This document shows, piece after piece, positions 6,924 through 13,225 of a stretch of DNA of 13,225 nucleotides. The stretch spans positions 1 through 13,225 of the forward strand of contig JASLHL010000145.1 in assembly GCA_030152225.1 (NCBI GenBank). The letters are read 5' to 3'. Position numbers and translations under genes: made by a program. Under the pieces are notes generated by a model. It worked only from the letters and a program-made list of their open reading frames with translations. It had not been told where the DNA came from and ran no database searches. This DNA is from Flavobacterium sp. (lineage in GTDB: Bacteria; Bacteroidota; Bacteroidia; Flavobacteriales; Flavobacteriaceae). Numbering within the stretch: the first letter of the stretch is position 1; every line of letters begins with the position of its first letter.

Positions 6924-6993
6924 TGCTTTTTGGCTTTTGGTGTTTGATGTTCGGCTTTTTTGTTTTTCTGCTTTTTGGCTTTTGGCTTTTGGG
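6924..6993. repeat. low-complexity GGCTTTTGG-type direct repeats
   Basis: A 17-nt unit TGCTTTTTGGCTTTTGG occurs exactly at 6924-6940 and again at 6969-6985, followed by a further CTTTTGGG. Between them lie related but degenerate T/G-rich words. On the minus strand this gives the PKSQKPKSRK-type peptide at the front of the over-long reductase frame. The stretch has no visible mobile-element structure. Confidence 0.7.
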
Positions 6994-7400
6994 CATTTAA
7001 GAATCAATAGAGAATTACTGCTTAATAAAATAGTTCCCACTACAGATCAAAACAAAGTGGAAATCGTCACAAAATGGAGATTCATCGAACACCAAAACAA
7101 CTATAACATCAAGGAGATATATTCAATAAATACCTAAACAAAATATGAATTAGATGAGATAAAAAGGCGACCAACGAAAAAGCCACCAACAAAAGCCAAA
7201 CAACAAACAAACCGTTCAAACCGCGCAACGAACAAACCCCACCCTAAACAAATTATCTATGATGCAAGAATACTCTAAACAACGCCAATTAAAAAAAGCA
7301 AATACAGAATAATCTATACCATTTGTGCAAGGTATTAGGATTTTAACTACCAAAACCGCTTCAATAGATTTAAGTTTTTATTAATTAATCTGAATGAAAA

Positions 7401-7432
7401 TTGGCATAAATCATATTTTTTCAGTAAAATTG
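7401..7432 (+). promoter_or_regulatory. candidate promoter of the peptidase gene
   Basis: TTG at 7401-7403 and TAAAATTG at 7425-7432 are separated by 21 nt. This fits the flavobacterial layout of TTG, then 17-23 nt, then TAnnTTTG, with one mismatch in the -7 box. Transcription would begin near 7438, about 20 nt before the ATG at 7457. A weak match in AT-rich DNA. Confidence 0.35.
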
Positions 7433-7456
7433 GAAGTTTTTTCGACTAATTAGATA

Positions 7457-9622
7457 ATGAAATACATTAAATTCACCTCGTTAATTTGTGTGATTGCCAC
7501 GCAAATTGGACTAGCACAAAAGAACATTGAGCTATCGGAAATTTGGAATGGCACCTTTAAAACAGAGGCTATGCAAGCGGTCAACACGCTAAATACCCAA
7601 AATCAATACGCGCGTATTGAGCGCATTTCTGAGCAGCATCAAGTCATCAACCTCTATAACTTCGCTACTTTAGAAAAAACAAAAACGGTCTTCAGTAATG
7701 AACAATTTCCAGAAATTAAGTCCATTGAAAGTTATGTCTTTGACGAGAAAGAGGAACAAATTCTAATTGGAACAAACACTACACCAATCTTCCGTCGTTC
7801 CTTCTTAGCCGATTACTATCTATTTAATCCTAAGACTCATAGCACGACCAAAATTGCGAATCATCCAATCATGGAACCGCTATTTTCACCAGACGGAAAT
7901 AAGATCGCCTATGCGTATCAGAACAATTTATTTATCTACGATATTTCGACTAAACAAACGACTCAACTAACCAACGATGGTCAGAAAAACCACATTATTA
8001 ATGGTATTTCGGATTGGGTATACGAAGAGGAATTTAGTATTGTACGCATGTTTGATTGGAACAAGACGAGTAATCAACTGGCTTACGTCAAATTTGACGA
8101 AACAGAAGTACCAGAATACTCCATGGATGTCTATGGAACGGGATTATATCCAACACAAGATAAATTCAAATATCCAAAGGCAGGAGAAAAAAATGCGAGC
8201 GTCTCTTTACATATATATGATATAGCTCAAGCAAAAAACAACGCAGTGGATCTATCGGAGTTTTCCGATTTTTACATTCCCCGCATCAAATGGACCAATG
8301 ATCCAAAACAGCTGAGTCTACAAGTGATCAATAGGCATCAAAATGACTTAAAAGTATTTTTTGTCGATGGGAGTACACAAGCAAAAAAACTAATTCTAAA
8401 CGAAAAAGACAAGGCATATGTCGATGTACACACGCTTTCTTTTTTAGACAATAACGACTTTGTATGGATGAGTGAACGCGATGGAAACAATCACTTGTAT
8501 CACTACAACAAAGACGGAAAACTACTCAACCAAATCACAAAAGGAAATTGGGAAGTAACTGATTATTACGGCATTGACCTGAAAAAAAATAAATTATTCT
8601 TCCAATCAGTAGAACGAGGTTCTATCTACCGCGACATCTACTCGATCGATCTAAATGGCAAGAATAAAAAACTACTATCCAATCAATTAGGAACGAATTC
8701 TGCTATTTTTAGTCCTAATTTTGATCTATTCATTAACGTTTATTCTTCTACGACAACAGCTCCACTTTACACCTTACACCAAAGTAAAACAGGTCAAGTT
8801 GTCAAAGAAATACTGAATAATACTGCTTTAGAAAACAAGCTAAAAGCATACCAACTACCGAAAAAAGAATTTACACAAATTCCAACTGTAGGAGGTACAC
8901 TACTTAATGCATGGGTAATGAAGCCAGCTAACTTTGATCCTGCGAAAACCTACCCTGTTTTCATGTATCAATACAGCGGTCCTGGCTCACAACAGGTAGC
9001 CGACAACTGGTTTGATTCTAATGATTACTGGCATGCGATGTTAACGCAAAAAGGATACATCGTTGTAACGGTAGATGGTAGAGGAACAGGCTTCCGAGGA
9101 GCAGCATTCAAAAAAACAACCCAATATGAATTGGGTAAATACGAAGTTGAAGATCAAATCGAAGCAGCAAAATACTTGGCGCAACAAAGCTATGTTGATG
9201 CGAGTCGCATTGGAATTTGGGGATGGAGTTACGGTGGTTTTATGTCAACAAACTGTCTGCTAAAAGGCAATGACGTATTCAAAATGGCCATCGCAGTAGC
9301 ACCAGTGATCAACTGGAGATTTTACGACTCCATCTACACGGAGCGCTACATGAAAACTCCTCAAGAAAACCCATCAGGATATGACGACAACTCACCCTAT
9401 TTCTTTGCCAATCAATTGAAAGGTCGTTATTTATTGGTGCATGGAAGCGCTGATGACAACGTACACGTGCAGAATGCCATGGCCATGATCGAAACATTGG
9501 TACAACACAACAAGGATTTCGACTGGTTGATCTACCCAGACAAAAACCACGGTATCTATGGAGGCAACACACGCTTACAACTATACACTAAGATGACTAA
9601 TTTCATCTTAAACAACTTATAA
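7457..9622 (+). CDS. S9 family prolyl dipeptidyl peptidase (DPP4 type), exported
   Basis: A serine exopeptidase of 721 aa, the usual length for bacterial DPP IV, expected to remove X-Pro or X-Ala dipeptides from peptide N-termini in the periplasm. Residues 1-20 are a Sec signal peptide ending GLAQ. Residues about 60-420 form the beta-propeller (PF00930). This includes DWVYEEEF, in which E190 and E191 match the double-Glu motif that binds the substrate's free amino group in human DPP4. The C-terminal alpha/beta hydrolase domain (PF00326) has oxyanion Tyr506 in YQYSGPG, nucleophile Ser591 in GWSYGG, Asp666 in GSADDNV with Asn668 beside it, and His698 in DKNHG. All key residues are present, so it should be active. 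No type IX secretion tail is visible. It lies 68 nt upstream of two peptide transporters, which suggests coupled peptide hydrolysis and uptake. Confidence 0.93.
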   Translation: MKYIKFTSLICVIATQIGLAQKNIELSEIWNGTFKTEAMQAVNTLNTQNQYARIERISEQHQVINLYNFATLEKTKTVFSNEQFPEIKSIESYVFDEKEEQILIGTNTTPIFRRSFLADYYLFNPKTHSTTKIANHPIMEPLFSPDGNKIAYAYQNNLFIYDISTKQTTQLTNDGQKNHIINGISDWVYEEEFSIVRMFDWNKTSNQLAYVKFDETEVPEYSMDVYGTGLYPTQDKFKYPKAGEKNASVSLHIYDIAQAKNNAVDLSEFSDFYIPRIKWTNDPKQLSLQVINRHQNDLKVFFVDGSTQAKKLILNEKDKAYVDVHTLSFLDNNDFVWMSERDGNNHLYHYNKDGKLLNQITKGNWEVTDYYGIDLKKNKLFFQSVERGSIYRDIYSIDLNGKNKKLLSNQLGTNSAIFSPNFDLFINVYSSTTTAPLYTLHQSKTGQVVKEILNNTALENKLKAYQLPKKEFTQIPTVGGTLLNAWVMKPANFDPAKTYPVFMYQYSGPGSQQVADNWFDSNDYWHAMLTQKGYIVVTVDGRGTGFRGAAFKKTTQYELGKYEVEDQIEAAKYLAQQSYVDASRIGIWGWSYGGFMSTNCLLKGNDVFKMAIAVAPVINWRFYDSIYTERYMKTPQENPSGYDDNSPYFFANQLKGRYLLVHGSADDNVHVQNAMAMIETLVQHNKDFDWLIYPDKNHGIYGGNTRLQLYTKMTNFILNNL

Positions 9623-9690
9623 AACGACTAACGATCGACTACGGAACGTAGGATAGCTTTTAAAACAAACTATAATAAATACTAACATAA

Positions 9691-11463
9691 ATGGCAGCAG
9701 AAACAGCTACTAATTCAGACCTGTTTAAGTCGAATGTCTTAGGACATCCAGCAGGTCTTTTCGTTCTTTTCTTTACAGAAATGTGGGAACGTTTCTCATT
9801 CTATGGAATGAGAGTCCTATTGATTCAATTCTTAACCGCTCAAGTTCTTTTTGGTAGCGAATTTTCAGGTTGGGGTTGGTCCGCAGAGCAAGCTGGTGCG
9901 TTATACGGTACTTATGCCATGCTTCTTTATTTAACGCCGATTTTAGGAGGAGTTATTGCCGATAAATATATTGGTTCTCGTTGGGCTGTAATTGTAGGCG
10001 CAATTATCATGACTTTAGGTCACGCTTCAATGGCCGCTGAAGGAATCTCTAAAATATGGTTCTTCGTTGGATTGGCTTGTTTGGTTATCGGAACAGGTTT
10101 CTTTAAACCGAATATGCCTTCGATGCTAGGAGAAATGTATAAATCACTTCCTGAAAAGAAAGATGGTGCGTATACCATCTTCTATATGGGTGTAAACTCA
10201 GGGGCTTTCTTTGGAATGATGCTTTGTGGATACTTAGCTGAAACAAAAGGATGGCACTATGGATTTGGTCTAGCAGGTATTTTCATGCTTTTGGGAACCA
10301 TTCAGTTCTGGTTGGCTAAACCGCTTTTTGGCGATTTAGGTGAGTTGAAAAAAGAAGATACTACTGTAGCAAAAACAACAGAACAACTCAAAGAAGAAGA
10401 GGAAACAAAGAATCCATACACTCTTGTCGATTATATCTTAATCGGGCTAGTATCTGTCATTGGTTTATTATACGCTTTCAATGATCCGCTATCTAAAAAT
10501 GGAGTATTGGATGTATTTGAAAGTTTAGACACGCCTTTCCTACGCGGTCAAAATTTAATGGCTATTTTGGCTTTAGCTGCCTTTTTATACCTGGTGATTT
10601 CTCGTATTTTACGCTACGGAAAAATCATTAGAGATCGTATGTTTGCCGTTATCTTATTGGCATTCTTCTTGATGTTCTTCTTTATGAGTTTTGAACAAGG
10701 GGCGACTTCGTTGGTACTTGTGGCTAGAGATTATGTAGATAGAACCTTAGAGGGGACGACATTGACCATATTTAACATCATCAATACATGTTTAACCATT
10801 ATTCCTTTGATGATTATCTCTTGGGTATTAATCTTATTAGCAAAAGCGACTTGGAAAAAAATTGCTTTATCTAACGTGATTTTATTCATCTGTTTTGCTG
10901 GAATTTGGGCGATGGCTATTTATATGTTAAATGCTGAATTTTCGAGAGAAGTTTCTCAAATTACCGTATCGTGGTTCTCTATTTTGAACTCGTTCTTTAT
11001 TATTGCCTTGGCTTCATCCGTATCCAAACTATGGGATTCGAAATACAACCCGCCAGCAGCATTCAAATACGGAATTGGGCTATTATTGGTAGCTATTGGA
11101 TTCTTAATCTTAGGATTAGGCTCAATGGGATTGGGTGATGGTGTAAAAATGTCGATGATATTTCTAGTTTTAACATACTTATTCCATACTTTAGGGGAAT
11201 TATTTATCTCACCTGTTGGACTGTCTTATGTATCCAAGTTAGTACCTGGAAAAATGCTAGCGTTCATGTTTGGTATGTGGTATTTGGCCCTTGCAATTGC
11301 ACAGAAATTTGCGGCAATCTTAGGAGGTCAAATTGAAAACATTAAAGAAGAATATTCATTGAGTCACTTCTTCTTCTTGTTTACATTAATCCCGGCTGCA
11401 GCTGCAGTATTGGTGATGCTAGTAAACCCATTATTGAAAAAACTAATGCACGGTGTTCGTTAA
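9691..11463 (+). CDS. proton-coupled peptide transporter, POT/PTR family (first paralog)
   Basis: A 590-aa inner-membrane transporter of the major facilitator superfamily, POT branch, expected to import di- and tripeptides with protons. The proton-coupling motif ExxER is intact at E30-M-W-E33-R34 in helix 1. It is followed by FYGMR, a GGVIADKYIGSRW loop between helices 2 and 3, and GTGFFKPN with the conserved Lys139. YMGVNSGAFFG resembles the second PTR2 signature. A charged cytoplasmic segment rich in Glu, Lys and Thr (about 217-250) divides the two halves. Roughly 12-14 helices are expected; I did not count them precisely. It follows the DPP4-type peptidase by 68 nt and precedes a second transporter by 37 nt. 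A hairpin spans its stop codon. Family call secure; substrate range not determinable from sequence. Confidence 0.92.
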   Translation: MAAETATNSDLFKSNVLGHPAGLFVLFFTEMWERFSFYGMRVLLIQFLTAQVLFGSEFSGWGWSAEQAGALYGTYAMLLYLTPILGGVIADKYIGSRWAVIVGAIIMTLGHASMAAEGISKIWFFVGLACLVIGTGFFKPNMPSMLGEMYKSLPEKKDGAYTIFYMGVNSGAFFGMMLCGYLAETKGWHYGFGLAGIFMLLGTIQFWLAKPLFGDLGELKKEDTTVAKTTEQLKEEEETKNPYTLVDYILIGLVSVIGLLYAFNDPLSKNGVLDVFESLDTPFLRGQNLMAILALAAFLYLVISRILRYGKIIRDRMFAVILLAFFLMFFFMSFEQGATSLVLVARDYVDRTLEGTTLTIFNIINTCLTIIPLMIISWVLILLAKATWKKIALSNVILFICFAGIWAMAIYMLNAEFSREVSQITVSWFSILNSFFIIALASSVSKLWDSKYNPPAAFKYGIGLLLVAIGFLILGLGSMGLGDGVKMSMIFLVLTYLFHTLGELFISPVGLSYVSKLVPGKMLAFMFGMWYLALAIAQKFAAILGGQIENIKEEYSLSHFFFLFTLIPAAAAVLVMLVNPLLKKLMHGVR

Positions 11464-11476
11464 CCCACCGTGCATT
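11445..11476 (+). other. perfect hairpin across the stop codon of the first transporter gene
   Basis: AATGCACGGTG (11445-11455) pairs perfectly with CACCGTGCATT (11466-11476) around a 10-nt loop that contains the TAA stop (11461-11463). One more U-G pair is possible at the base. No T-run follows, so it is not a standard intrinsic terminator. It could protect the upstream message, mark a processing site, or lower expression of the second transporter. Confidence 0.6.
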
Positions 11477-11500
11477 GCACAATAAATAAAACTATAAAAA

Positions 11501-13039
11501 ATGAGTCAAACACAGACATTAGAAGAGATTCAAAATTTCTCTGGTAAATACCCGAAGCAAATTTGGAGCTTATTCTTCTCAGAAATGTGGGAACGTTTTT
11601 CGTTCTATGGAATGAGAGGAATGTTGGTTTTCTTTATGATTGACCAACTTAAATTTGAAGAAGCACAAGCTAACTTACAATACGGTGCTACGCAGGCATT
11701 CGTATACGCCTTTACCTTCTTAGGGGGTATTTTTGCAGATAAAATTTTAGGTTTCCGCAAGTCTCTGTTTTGGGGTGGAGCCATGATGATTCTAGGAAGT
11801 TTAATCCTAGCCATTGATCCCCATGCTTACTTTTTTATCGGAATTGCATTTACCGTAATTGGTACTGGTTTCTTTAAACCGAATATCTCTACTATGGTAG
11901 GTAAATTGTATAAAAAAGGGGATGACCGTACAGATGCTGGTTTCTCATTATTCTATGCAGGGATTAACTTAGGAGCACTTATCGGAGGATATTTATGTAT
12001 CGCAATCGGTAAAGGACACTTATTTGAAGATGCTATTGCAGTAGAAAACCGCTGGAGTGTTGCTTTTGGATTAGCTGCTTTCGTTATGTTAGTGAGTTTA
12101 ATCAACTTCATCTTCACCAAGAGACACTTAGGTCCAATTGGACTTCAACCCATGCAAACCAATGCAAATGGAGAGCAAGTGAGAATGCCATTGTGGAAAG
12201 AGGTTGGTACATACATATTGACTTTTGCCATGGTACCAGTAATCGTGTTCATGATTGACAATACAGACTATACTGCTTACTTTATGTATACTGTTGGTCC
12301 TTTAGCGTTGATCTATTTGTTCTATGAAATGACGAAATTGACTACTGCAGAACGCAAAAAGATTATTGCTGCCTTAGTCTTTATTTTCTTCTCTATTTTA
12401 TTCTTCGGAATCTACGAACAAGCAGGAGGATCCTTGAGTATTTTCGCTGCAAAGAACTTAAATGCGGAACTATTAGGGATGCACTTAGATCCAAATGGAG
12501 TAAATAACTCTGGAGGGGCTTTCTTCATTATCTTCATCGCACCTTTATTAGGGTTGTTGTGGATTTGGATGGCGAAAAAGAAAATTGAACCAAACACCGT
12601 AATGAAATTTGGTTTAGGATTTATCCTTTTAGGAGCAGGATACTATGCTTTATTTGGAACAAGATTCTTCGCTGATGCAGCAGGTATGACGTCCTTAGAC
12701 TTCTTTACTTTCGCCTTGTTAATCATCACACTTGGAGAGCTGTGTTTATCGCCTATTGGATTGTCTATTATGACCAAACTATCTACAGCTAACCTTCAAG
12801 GAATGATGATGGGAATGTGGTTCTTAGCAAGTGCTTATGGACAATATGTAGCAGGGATCATCGGTGCGGCTATGTCCAAAGGACATACAGAAGCGGTAAC
12901 AGGAAATCACCCAAACTACGATGCGCTACTTTCCTATACGGATGGATATAAAGACTTAGGTCTTTACGCGGTTATTGCAGGGGTGATCTTAATTGCTCTT
13001 TCACCATTAATGAAAAAATTAATGCAAGAAGTGAAGTAA
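11501..13039 (+). CDS. proton-coupled peptide transporter, POT/PTR family (second paralog)
   Basis: A 512-aa inner-membrane POT-family transporter, paralogous to the gene just upstream. It has ExxER at E28-M-W-E31-R32, FYGMRG, a GGIFADKILGFRKS loop, GTGFFKPN with Lys126, and FYAGINLGALIGGY, a closer match to the second PTR2 signature (N-L-G) than its neighbour's N-S-G. Later landmarks such as GELCLSPIGLS and GMMMGMWFLASA are typical of the C-terminal half. It is 78 residues shorter than the first copy and lacks that copy's long acidic middle loop. The copies agree well around the motifs but differ elsewhere, so this is an old duplication and substrate preference may differ. A 37-nt gap suggests one operon. 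A strong terminator follows 36 nt after the stop. Confidence 0.92.
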   Translation: MSQTQTLEEIQNFSGKYPKQIWSLFFSEMWERFSFYGMRGMLVFFMIDQLKFEEAQANLQYGATQAFVYAFTFLGGIFADKILGFRKSLFWGGAMMILGSLILAIDPHAYFFIGIAFTVIGTGFFKPNISTMVGKLYKKGDDRTDAGFSLFYAGINLGALIGGYLCIAIGKGHLFEDAIAVENRWSVAFGLAAFVMLVSLINFIFTKRHLGPIGLQPMQTNANGEQVRMPLWKEVGTYILTFAMVPVIVFMIDNTDYTAYFMYTVGPLALIYLFYEMTKLTTAERKKIIAALVFIFFSILFFGIYEQAGGSLSIFAAKNLNAELLGMHLDPNGVNNSGGAFFIIFIAPLLGLLWIWMAKKKIEPNTVMKFGLGFILLGAGYYALFGTRFFADAAGMTSLDFFTFALLIITLGELCLSPIGLSIMTKLSTANLQGMMMGMWFLASAYGQYVAGIIGAAMSKGHTEAVTGNHPNYDALLSYTDGYKDLGLYAVIAGVILIALSPLMKKLMQEVK

Positions 13040-13071
13040 TACAACGACACTTTTTCTATAACAAACAAGAC

Positions 13072-13103
13072 AAAAGCGACCCATGGGTCGCTTTTTATTT
13101 TTT
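13072..13103 (+). terminator. intrinsic terminator of the peptidase-transporter operon
   Basis: The perfect palindrome AAAAGCGACCCA/TGGGTCGCTTTT (13072-13095) forms a GC-rich stem. It is followed by a long T-rich tail (to 13103), 32 nt after the last base of the second transporter gene. A strong rho-independent terminator in the rightward direction. The A-run on the left makes it partly usable leftward. Confidence 0.9.
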
Positions 13104-13197
13104 AGCCTCTTTTTTTAAAACCGAAAGCATTGCTATATAAAAAATAGGAATTAAAATAAACTAAATAATTTTAAAAACCATTTATTAAAATTTGACA

Positions 13198-13225
13198 AAA
13201 AAATAAAAAGCGACCCATGGGTCGC
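13198..13225 (-). terminator. second copy of the same terminator palindrome, leftward orientation, cut by the window end
   Basis: GCGACCCATGGGTCGC recurs at 13210-13225, preceded by AAAAAATAAAAA. This 28-nt block is the exact inverted copy of 13076-13103. Read on the minus strand it is hairpin followed by T-run, so it would stop a leftward transcript entering from beyond the window. The window ends on the last base of the palindrome, so its right side cannot be seen. Confidence 0.65.

Larger units (their letters stand above)
6877..7456. other. 580-nt divergent intergenic region with repeats and A/C-rich DNA
   Basis: No convincing gene. From left to right it contains the mevalonate operon promoter, a GGCTTTTGG-type low-complexity stretch (6924-6993), an open plus-strand stretch to a stop at 7135-7137, a G-poor A/C-rich tract (about 7161-7260), an imperfect inverted repeat (7311-7342), and a candidate promoter for the peptidase gene near 7401-7432. 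The plus-strand frame from 6937 to 7137 (66 codons) starts inside the repeat and looks spurious at its N-terminus. Confidence 0.6.

Noticed and set aside
6937..7137. 66-codon plus-strand frame as an intact gene
   Set aside because: Its first third is translated T/G-rich repeat antisense to the reductase promoter. Only the tail is worth a check, and it is noted as a possible relic.
7977..8225. Plus-strand 82-codon frame in the peptidase gene
   Set aside because: Out-of-frame overlap within the beta-propeller coding region; nothing supports translation.
9309..9572. Minus-strand 87-codon open frame rich in Cys and Arg
   Set aside because: Antisense to the catalytic domain of the DPP4-type peptidase, whose residues are all intact; a shadow frame.
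9639..9661. CTACG-GAA-CGTAG hairpin then GATAGCTTTT after the peptidase gene
   Set aside because: The stem is only 5 bp with a 3-nt loop and the T-run is short and displaced. It does not separate the peptidase from the transporters with any confidence.
13072..13225. CRISPR-like repeat pair
   Set aside because: Only two copies, arranged in inverted orientation, each with terminator structure; no array, spacers or cas genes.

Overview
The window looks like chromosomal DNA of a flavobacterium (Bacteroidota, family Flavobacteriaceae). The genus cannot be fixed; a Myroides-like organism would fit, but that is a guess. The evidence is AT-rich DNA, TAnnTTTG-type -7 promoter elements, few Shine-Dalgarno sites, a mevalonate-pathway pair with the flavobacterial 'GYDIA' GHMP kinase, a CarboxypepD_reg-like protein with an N-terminal cysteine cluster, and a DPP4-type S9 peptidase next to proton-coupled peptide transporters. 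I see no mobile element, CRISPR array, tRNA or rRNA.

Left part (1-4210): a leftward HI0933/BaiN-type flavoprotein gene is divergent from a rightward two-gene unit. That unit encodes a small exported protein and a small helical protein, overlapping at TAATG. It meets tail-to-tail, with a 12-nt overlap, a leftward run of three genes: a DUF2071/YqjF-like protein, a small secreted beta-rich protein, and a membrane protein with a cysteine-rich cytoplasmic domain and a carboxypeptidase-regulatory-like domain.

Middle (4211-7456): a 433-nt gap holds two strong bidirectional terminator hairpins and a possible gene remnant. Next is a leftward operon for class II HMG-CoA reductase and, 4 nt downstream, a GYDIA-family GHMP kinase. 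Together they suggest isoprenoid synthesis through mevalonate. The reductase probably starts at 6876, not at the longest possible start (6996), because a -7 promoter element lies just upstream of 6876 and the extra N-terminus is translated low-complexity repeat. A gap of about 580 nt with odd composition follows.

Right part (7457-13225): a rightward set encodes an exported prolyl dipeptidyl peptidase (DPP4 type, all catalytic residues present) and two tandem, diverged POT-family peptide transporters. The natural reading is that the peptidase releases dipeptides in the periplasm and the transporters import them with protons. A perfect hairpin spans the stop codon of the first transporter gene. 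A strong terminator follows the second. The same 16-nt palindrome recurs in inverted arrangement at the right edge.

Most of the window is ordinary flavobacterial housekeeping and nutrient-uptake DNA, and I found no convincing new multi-gene system. The best leads are the role of the GYDIA kinase, the hairpin between the transporter genes, the paired inverted terminators, and the possible remnant between the two terminators at 4263-4626.
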